Shown here: positions 6,614 through 10,801 of the stretch, one piece after another
How the letters are laid out: each line of letters starts with the position of its first letter
How positions within the stretch are numbered: the first letter of the stretch is position 1
NCBI GenBank assembly: GCA_916719935.1
Contig: CAKAPY010000028.1
Coordinates: 1 to 10,801 of the forward strand
Source: an uncultured Actinomyces sp.
Lineage (GTDB): Bacteria; Actinomycetota; Actinomycetes; Actinomycetales; Actinomycetaceae
Direction of reading: 5' to 3'
DNA length: 10,801 nt
Translations under genes and position numbers: made by a program
The notes under the pieces: generated by a model
Seen by the model: only the letters and a program-made list of their open reading frames with translations
The model's database searches: none
Told to the model about the DNA's origin: nothing

Positions 6614-7672
6614 ATGACAAATCTGAAACTCGCAGTAATTCCCGGTGACGGCATTGGGCAGGAAATCGTCCCCGAAGGTATCAAAGCCCTGGAAGCCGTC
6701 ATTCCCTCTGACGTCACGCTGCAGTACACGGAATTTGATCTTGGCGCACGGCGCTATCATCGCGCCGGCGAGATCCTGACCGACACGGACCTCGAAGTTA
6801 TCGACCAGCACGATGCCATCCTCTTGGGCGCGATCGGCGATCCGTCGGTTCCCTCAGGTGTCCTTGAGCGCGGTCTGCTCCTCAAGCTTCGATTCTCGCT
6901 CGACCACTATGTCAACCTGCGTCCTTCGCACTACTACCCGGGCGTCCCGACTCCGCTGGCCAACCCTGGCGACATTGATTTCATCGTCGTGCGCGAGGGC
7001 ACCGAAAGCCTCTACGCCGGAAACGGTGGCACCCTGCGCAAGGGCACTATTCACGAGGTCGCGCAGGAGATCTCCGTCAATACAGCCTTTGGCGTTGAGC
7101 GCCTTGTGCGCTACGCATTCGAGCAGGCGGCAGCCCGTCCGGCTCACCATCTCACGCTGGTCCACAAGCACAATGTTTTGCTCTTTGCCGGTGGCCTGTG
7201 GAGCCGCATCGTCGAGGAAGTGGGTCGCGAATACCCGCAGGTCCGCGTCGATTACTGCCACATTGACGCCGCAACGATCTACATGGTGACCGATCCGGGC
7301 CGCTTTGATGTCATCGTCACCGATAACCTCTTTGGTGACATCTTGACCGATGAGGCGGGAGCCGTCACCGGCGGCGTTGGCCTCTCGGCCTCGGGAAATA
7401 TCAACCCCGAAGGTGCGCACCCCTCAATGTTCGAGCCCGTCCACGGCTCGGCACCCGACATCGCGGGCCAAGGCAAGGCGGACCCGACCGCAACGATTGC
7501 CTCTGTTGCGCTCATGCTGAACCACCTCGGATACGCCGATCAGTCGCGCGCGATCATGGACGCGATTGAAGAAGACATGCGCAACCGCGCGGCCGCTAAC
7601 GCTGCTGGTGATCCCTTGGTCCGTACGACCGAGCAGATCGGCAACGACCTGGTCGCGCTGATTCGCCGCTGA
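6614..7672 (+). CDS. leuB: 3-isopropylmalate dehydrogenase
   Basis: The protein has 352 residues. LeuB oxidises and decarboxylates 3-isopropylmalate to 2-ketoisocaproate with NAD+, the third dedicated step of leucine synthesis, in the cytoplasm. Visible features are the N-terminal IPGDGIGQEIVPE (9-21), substrate arginines in LLLKLRF (R93), NLRP (R103) and VVREGTE (R127), K185 in LVHKHNVL, metal-binding aspartates in VTDNLFGDILTDEAG (D237, D242, D246), and the NAD-binding HGSAPDIAGQGKADPTA (278-294). The LVHK-NVL-FAGGLW block and the overall length match the mycobacterial LeuB type. The start has no good ribosome site. AACAAT ends six bases before the ATG, which could mean a leaderless transcript. 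The gene is divergent from the transporter operon, sharing a 196-base region, and followed by ilvE in the same pathway. Confidence 0.96.
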   Translation: MTNLKLAVIPGDGIGQEIVPEGIKALEAVIPSDVTLQYTEFDLGARRYHRAGEILTDTDLEVIDQHDAILLGAIGDPSVPSGVLERGLLLKLRFSLDHYVNLRPSHYYPGVPTPLANPGDIDFIVVREGTESLYAGNGGTLRKGTIHEVAQEISVNTAFGVERLVRYAFEQAAARPAHHLTLVHKHNVLLFAGGLWSRIVEEVGREYPQVRVDYCHIDAATIYMVTDPGRFDVIVTDNLFGDILTDEAGAVTGGVGLSASGNINPEGAHPSMFEPVHGSAPDIAGQGKADPTATIASVALMLNHLGYADQSRAIMDAIEEDMRNRAAANAAGDPLVRTTEQIGNDLVALIRR

Positions 7673-7683
7673 CGAGGCCATGG
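7670..7683 (+). repeat. 14-bp direct repeat, copy 1 (after leuB)
   Basis: TGACGAGGCCATGG begins on the leuB stop codon (TGA). An identical 14-mer begins at 8981, six bases after the ilvE stop. No function is assigned. Confidence 0.5.
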
Positions 7684-7822
7684 TCGGGGGGAGTGGAAAC
7701 CATAAGCTACCCCCACCGTCACCGCGCACACCGCCCCCAACGGGTCAGATGGCGGACCACCTAATGCTTGACCCTCGCAAGGGGAATATTCTGAACGTAC
7801 TTCAGCTTTTGAGGAGGACACG

Positions 7823-8974
7823 ATGACAGAAACGCAGCACACTCCCACCGAATTGGAGCGATTGGGGGAGGAGCCTCTGCCTTCGGCAGATGAACTGGCT
7901 GGTCGTTTCCCGCTGACCCAGAACCCGAATCCGACCCCGCAGGCGGATTACGAAAAGGCCATGGAGGAACTGAACTTCGGAACAGTTTTCACCGATCACA
8001 TGGCGCACATGCGCTGGACGCCCGAAACCGGATGGGGCCAGCGCGAAGTCATTCCCTTCGGTCCTCTTGACCTCTCCCCGGCGGCTGCTGTCCTTCACTA
8101 CGGCCAGTCGGCCTTCGAAGGTATCAAGGCCTACCGTCACTCCGACGGCAGCATTTGGACATTCCGCCCCGGCTTCAATGCCGCGCGTATGAACCACTCG
8201 AATTGGCGTCTGGCCATGCCGCAGATGGAGCGCGAGGACTTTGTCGCAGCTCTGGTGAACTACGTGCGTGCAGATGAAAAGTGGGTTCCGGGTGCTGAAG
8301 GATCCTCTCTCTACCTGCGTCCCTTCACTTTCGCGTCTGAGCCCTTCCTTGGCGTGCGCTCCGCCCACCAGGTTGATTTCTACGTCATCGGCTCCCCGGT
8401 TGGCCCCTACTTCAAGTCGGGCACTCAGACCGGCGTGTCCATTTGGGTTGAGAAGCACTACCACCGCGCTGGCCCCGGTGGAACCGGTTCGGCAAAGGCC
8501 GGCGGTAACTACGCGGCCTCGCTGCTCCCGCAGAACCTGGCTGCAGAGCGCGGTTTCAAGCAGGTCTGCTACCTGGATACCTACGAGCACAAGTACCTCG
8601 AAGAGCTTGGCGGCATGAACATGTTTGTCGTCATGGCTGATGGAAGCGTGCGTACCCCCAAGCTCACCGGCGTGATCCTCGAGGGTGGCACCCGTAGCGC
8701 GATCTGCCGACTGCTGCGTTCGCGTGGTGTGCCGGTAACCGAGGAATCTATCGCTCTTGCCGACCTGGTTGAGGGCATCAAGAATGGCTCGGTCGCTGAG
8801 ATCTTCGCCTGTGGTACCGCTGCAGTCGTGACGCCCATTGCTCGCCTTGCCTCGGAAGATTTCGACGTCGAGCTTCCCGCGGGTCCCGTCACCCATCAGA
8901 TCTGGAAGGATATTACCGATATCCAGATGGGCCGCGCGGAAGATCCCTTCGGCTGGATGTACCGTCTGGCCTGA
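7823..8974 (+). CDS. ilvE: Branched-chain amino acid aminotransferase
   Basis: The protein has 383 residues, the length of the larger fold-type IV (BCAT2-like) enzymes found in actinobacteria and eukaryotes. It interconverts leucine, isoleucine and valine with their 2-oxo acids, using glutamate and pyridoxal phosphate. The PLP lysine is K225 in GTGSAKAGGNYAAS. Other marks are LHYGQSAFEGIKAYR (91-105), the substrate-binding region SSLYLRPF (161-168), EELGGMNMF (260-268) with its conserved glutamate, LEGGTRSAI (286-294), and ACGTAAVVTPI (329-339) for phosphate binding. The start is supported by GAGGAGG (7811-7817), five bases upstream. The gene follows leuB after 150 bases, with no clear terminator or strong promoter between them. 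A TTGACC at 7768 has no good partner -10 box, so co-transcription with leuB is plausible but unproven. Confidence 0.97.
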   Translation: MTETQHTPTELERLGEEPLPSADELAGRFPLTQNPNPTPQADYEKAMEELNFGTVFTDHMAHMRWTPETGWGQREVIPFGPLDLSPAAAVLHYGQSAFEGIKAYRHSDGSIWTFRPGFNAARMNHSNWRLAMPQMEREDFVAALVNYVRADEKWVPGAEGSSLYLRPFTFASEPFLGVRSAHQVDFYVIGSPVGPYFKSGTQTGVSIWVEKHYHRAGPGGTGSAKAGGNYAASLLPQNLAAERGFKQVCYLDTYEHKYLEELGGMNMFVVMADGSVRTPKLTGVILEGGTRSAICRLLRSRGVPVTEESIALADLVEGIKNGSVAEIFACGTAAVVTPIARLASEDFDVELPAGPVTHQIWKDITDIQMGRAEDPFGWMYRLA

Positions 8975-8980
8975 CTCGAT

Positions 8981-8994
8981 TGACGAGGCCATGG
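8981..8994 (+). repeat. 14-bp direct repeat, copy 2 (after ilvE)
   Basis: This is an exact second copy of TGACGAGGCCATGG, placed just after the ilvE stop as the first copy is at the leuB stop. The flanking bases differ, so the shared block is limited to 14 bases. Confidence 0.5.
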
Positions 8995-9049
8995 CCGCCT
9001 TCCCGTGCTGCTGAGCGGGGAGCCCGCGGTTTTGCGTCGTAAAACTTCA

Positions 9050-9089
9050 GTTTGAGGGGCGTTCGGAGTGATCCGAACGCCCCTCAAAC
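9050..9089 (+). terminator. Long hairpin, probable terminator after ilvE
   Basis: Perfect 17-base arms (9050-9066 and 9073-9089) close a six-base loop. The plus-strand tail is only GTCTTC, so the T run is poor. On the minus strand the tail is TGAAGTTTT, also modest. Its place between ilvE and the ABC exporter gene suggests a transcription boundary that could act in either direction. Confidence 0.65.
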
Positions 9090-9113
9090 GTCTTCGGTAC
9101 GGAGCTTTCCCTT

Positions 9114-9184
9114 CTATATGACTTTCTGTCATTAAGAAGCTAAGGTAGTCCTAAGTAGCGTCATAATGAAATGACGTCATATAG
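9114..9184. promoter_or_regulatory. Cluster of ATGAC/GTCAT half-sites upstream of the ABC exporter
   Basis: Five copies of the 5-mer ATGAC or its complement GTCAT occur in 71 bases: 9118-9122, 9128-9132, 9160-9164, 9171-9175 and 9176-9180. Two are fused as the perfect palindrome ATGACGTCAT (9171-9180). Two form an inverted pair with a five-base spacer (9118-9132). The outermost copies extend to a 9-base inverted repeat, CTATATGAC at 9114-9122 and GTCATATAG at 9176-9184. A CATAAT hexamer (9162-9167) inside the cluster could be a -10 box. This looks like a multi-site operator for an unidentified regulator not encoded in the window. Confidence 0.5.
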
Positions 9185-9205
9185 CCGAATGAGGAGAGCG
9201 AATCG

Positions 9206-10801
9206 ATGGGACCGGAGCTCAACGCCTCGCCAAGCGCACTACCGCAGCCTTTCCCGAAACAGCGGATGGCGAACGTCATCGAGATCGTCAAGAATCTGCT
9301 GCCCGTGATGTTCCTGATCATCCTCTATATCGAGCTCGGTTCGGTCATCGACGCTCTCATCAGCGGCAAAGTCAGTCTCCTGTCACTGGGGTGCCTTTCA
9401 CTCTTTGCCTTAGCAGCAGGAATGATGGCGTTTAGTGCCTCATTTTCGGGCGGTACACGCCTGCGCACAGAAGAACCGCGTTTACGTCACGCCATGGTCG
9501 CCCAGGTATTCCGCTTGGGAGTCAGCGAGCGCACGAAGGAACGCTCGGGTCGCATCGTCAATACCGCAACCGATGGTGTTGAGCGCAGCTCCAATTATCG
9601 AGGCACCTTCATTGCGCCCATGCTGGCCTCGCTGATTACGCCGATCATGGTCGTTGCAGTCGTATTCACTTTCGACTGGGTATCGGCCGCGGTCCTGGCA
9701 ATCTCTATTCCCGTTGTTCCCCTCACTGTCGGTGCTTTCCAAAGGGCATTTCGCCCGGTTTCCACCCGCTATCGTGCGTCCTCTCGCGCGCTTGCTGCTC
9801 AAGAACTAGACGCGATCCAGGGACTTTCAACGCTGTCCTACATCGGCGCTGGAAAGCGCGTGGGCCGTACCCTTGCACAGGCCGCGGAGAATGTTCGCCG
9901 GAAAGTCATGCGCTACCTTGCCGGAAACCAGATGGTCCTGCTGGTTGTCGATGGTGTCTTCTCACTGGGAATGATCACCGGTGCGACTGCTCTTGCCTAC
10001 TGGCGCCTGAGTGACGGATGGTTCAGTGTTGGCCAAGCTGTCACGCTTGTCCTGCTCTCCTCGATCATGCTTGACCCCCTGGATCGAATCGGCCAGTTCT
10101 TCTACATCGGCATGGGCGGTATCGCTGCGACCCGCGAAATTAAACGCTTCACCAGTGAAATTCCTGAGGTTATCGACCCGGCAGAAGATGGCGCTTGTGC
10201 GCCCGCAGTCCTTCCCGCACCCGGGGAAGTGAGCATTGACGGCGTTTCTTTCGCTTACGAGGCCGACACCCCGATCCTGCGCGGAGCTACACTTCGCGTC
10301 GCCCCCGGTGAGCACATTGCGATCACCGGTACCTCGGGTGCTGGAAAGTCAACGCTCTCAAGCCTGATCCAGGCGCACCACCGTCCCAGTGCAGGATCCA
10401 TCTGCATTAATGGCGTTGATATCTCCCAGGTACCCCTGCAGTGGGTTCGCTCGCAAATCGCTGTCGTCGAACAAACCACCTACCTTTTCTCTGACACTTT
10501 GCGCGCGAACATCCTGATCGCCAACCCCGCAGCCAGCGATGAGGACATCCTCACGGCACTGCGCGCCGTCGGCCTCGAGGATCTTCTGGCCCGCCTTCCC
10601 GAGGGCTTGGATACGCGCGTCGGTGACAAGGGACTGGCTCTCTCGGGCGGTGAAGCACAGCGCGTCGCACTTGCTAGGGCATTCGTCAAAGATGCCCCGA
10701 TCCTGCTTCTTGATGAGCCGACTGCGCACGTTGACCTCGAAAGTGAGAGGCGAATTCTGGAGGCAATCGACACCGTTGCACGCGGGCGCACGACCATCAC
10801 G
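9206..10801 (+). CDS. ABC exporter half-transporter, CydD-like (3' end outside window)
   Basis: The frame is open from ATG 9206 for 532 codons to the edge, so the extreme C-terminus is missing. GAGGAG (9191-9196) lies nine bases before the start. Residues about 30-300 form the transmembrane domain. Its segment with ELDAIQGLSTLSYIGAG (200-216) and the preceding FRPVSTRYRASSRAL resemble the LQGL-TL region of CydD/CydC thiol exporters. The nucleotide-binding domain starts near 340 and has Walker A GTSGAGKST (375-383), Q-loop Q423, signature LSGGE (479-483), Walker B ILLLDE (499-504) and D-loop TAHVD (506-510). All motifs needed for ATP hydrolysis are present. The signature has glutamate in place of the commoner glutamine. 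Such half-transporters work as dimers, so a partner gene may follow beyond the edge. The substrate is unknown; no cytochrome bd genes are visible to support a cyd role. Confidence 0.88.
   Translation, partial: MGPELNASPSALPQPFPKQRMANVIEIVKNLLPVMFLIILYIELGSVIDALISGKVSLLSLGCLSLFALAAGMMAFSASFSGGTRLRTEEPRLRHAMVAQVFRLGVSERTKERSGRIVNTATDGVERSSNYRGTFIAPMLASLITPIMVVAVVFTFDWVSAAVLAISIPVVPLTVGAFQRAFRPVSTRYRASSRALAAQELDAIQGLSTLSYIGAGKRVGRTLAQAAENVRRKVMRYLAGNQMVLLVVDGVFSLGMITGATALAYWRLSDGWFSVGQAVTLVLLSSIMLDPLDRIGQFFYIGMGGIAATREIKRFTSEIPEVIDPAEDGACAPAVLPAPGEVSIDGVSFAYEADTPILRGATLRVAPGEHIAITGTSGAGKSTLSSLIQAHHRPSAGSICINGVDISQVPLQWVRSQIAVVEQTTYLFSDTLRANILIANPAASDEDILTALRAVGLEDLLARLPEGLDTRVGDKGLALSGGEAQRVALARAFVKDAPILLLDEPTAHVDLESERRILEAIDTVARGRTTIT

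Noticed and set aside
6854..7420. 188-residue open frame on the minus strand
   Set aside because: It is antisense to leuB, which is certain from its motifs.
7768..7798. Candidate ilvE promoter with TTGACC at 7768
   Set aside because: The only -10-like hexamer, TATTCT at 7787, is 13 bases away, too short for a normal spacer; no good hexamer occurs at 16-18 bases.
7802..8992. 396-residue open frame on the minus strand
   Set aside because: It is antisense to ilvE, whose product has complete motifs and a good ribosome site. The frame is a by-product of high-GC codon use and shows no recognisable domain.
9206..10801. Naming the ABC exporter cydD
   Set aside because: The transmembrane domain resembles CydD, but no cytochrome bd or partner gene is visible and related exporters of other substrates look alike.

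Overview
The window looks like chromosomal DNA from a high-GC Gram-positive bacterium (Actinomycetota). The pointers are the actinobacterial form of 3-isopropylmalate dehydrogenase, strong AGGAGG-type ribosome sites mixed with starts that have almost none, and moderately high GC (for example about 63% over 8041-8100). An Actinomyces/Schaalia-like host is a guess from overall style, not something the sequence proves.

Layout. The left edge carries the 5' part of a small membrane-protein gene on the minus strand (1-213). Divergent from it is a gene for a membrane-anchored bacterial PH-domain protein (302-814, +), closed by a very strong intrinsic terminator (834-885). Convergent to that, on the minus strand, lies a two-gene unit: a MazG-like nucleotide pyrophosphohydrolase (2971-2651) overlapping by 14 bases a GIY-YIG nuclease/DUF2075 superfamily 1 helicase fusion (2664-904). 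The helicase gene includes clearly AT-richer stretches. This pair is the best candidate in the window for an accessory, possibly antiphage or nucleic-acid surveillance, system.

Upstream on the same strand is a tight three-gene operon: an MHS-family transporter of the major facilitator superfamily (6417-5062), a LacI-family repressor (5037-4024) and a nucleoside hydrolase (4024-3035). The last two genes overlap at an ATGA junction. The operon has a recognisable sigma-70-type promoter (TTGACC, 18-base spacer, TAGAAT) with a 20-bp palindrome lying across its -10 element. This suggests that the LacI protein controls its own operon, probably for uptake and cleavage of a nucleoside. No terminator is visible between the nucleoside hydrolase and mazG-like genes.

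On the plus strand, leuB (6614-7672) and ilvE (7823-8974) encode two enzymes of branched-chain amino acid synthesis. A long hairpin follows ilvE. The window ends inside an ABC exporter half-transporter (9206 to the edge, CydD-like) whose AT-rich upstream region holds five copies of an ATGAC/GTCAT half-site, a likely regulator-binding cluster. There are no tRNA or rRNA genes, insertion sequences or CRISPR arrays that I can see, and no stretch over 300 bases lacks a gene.
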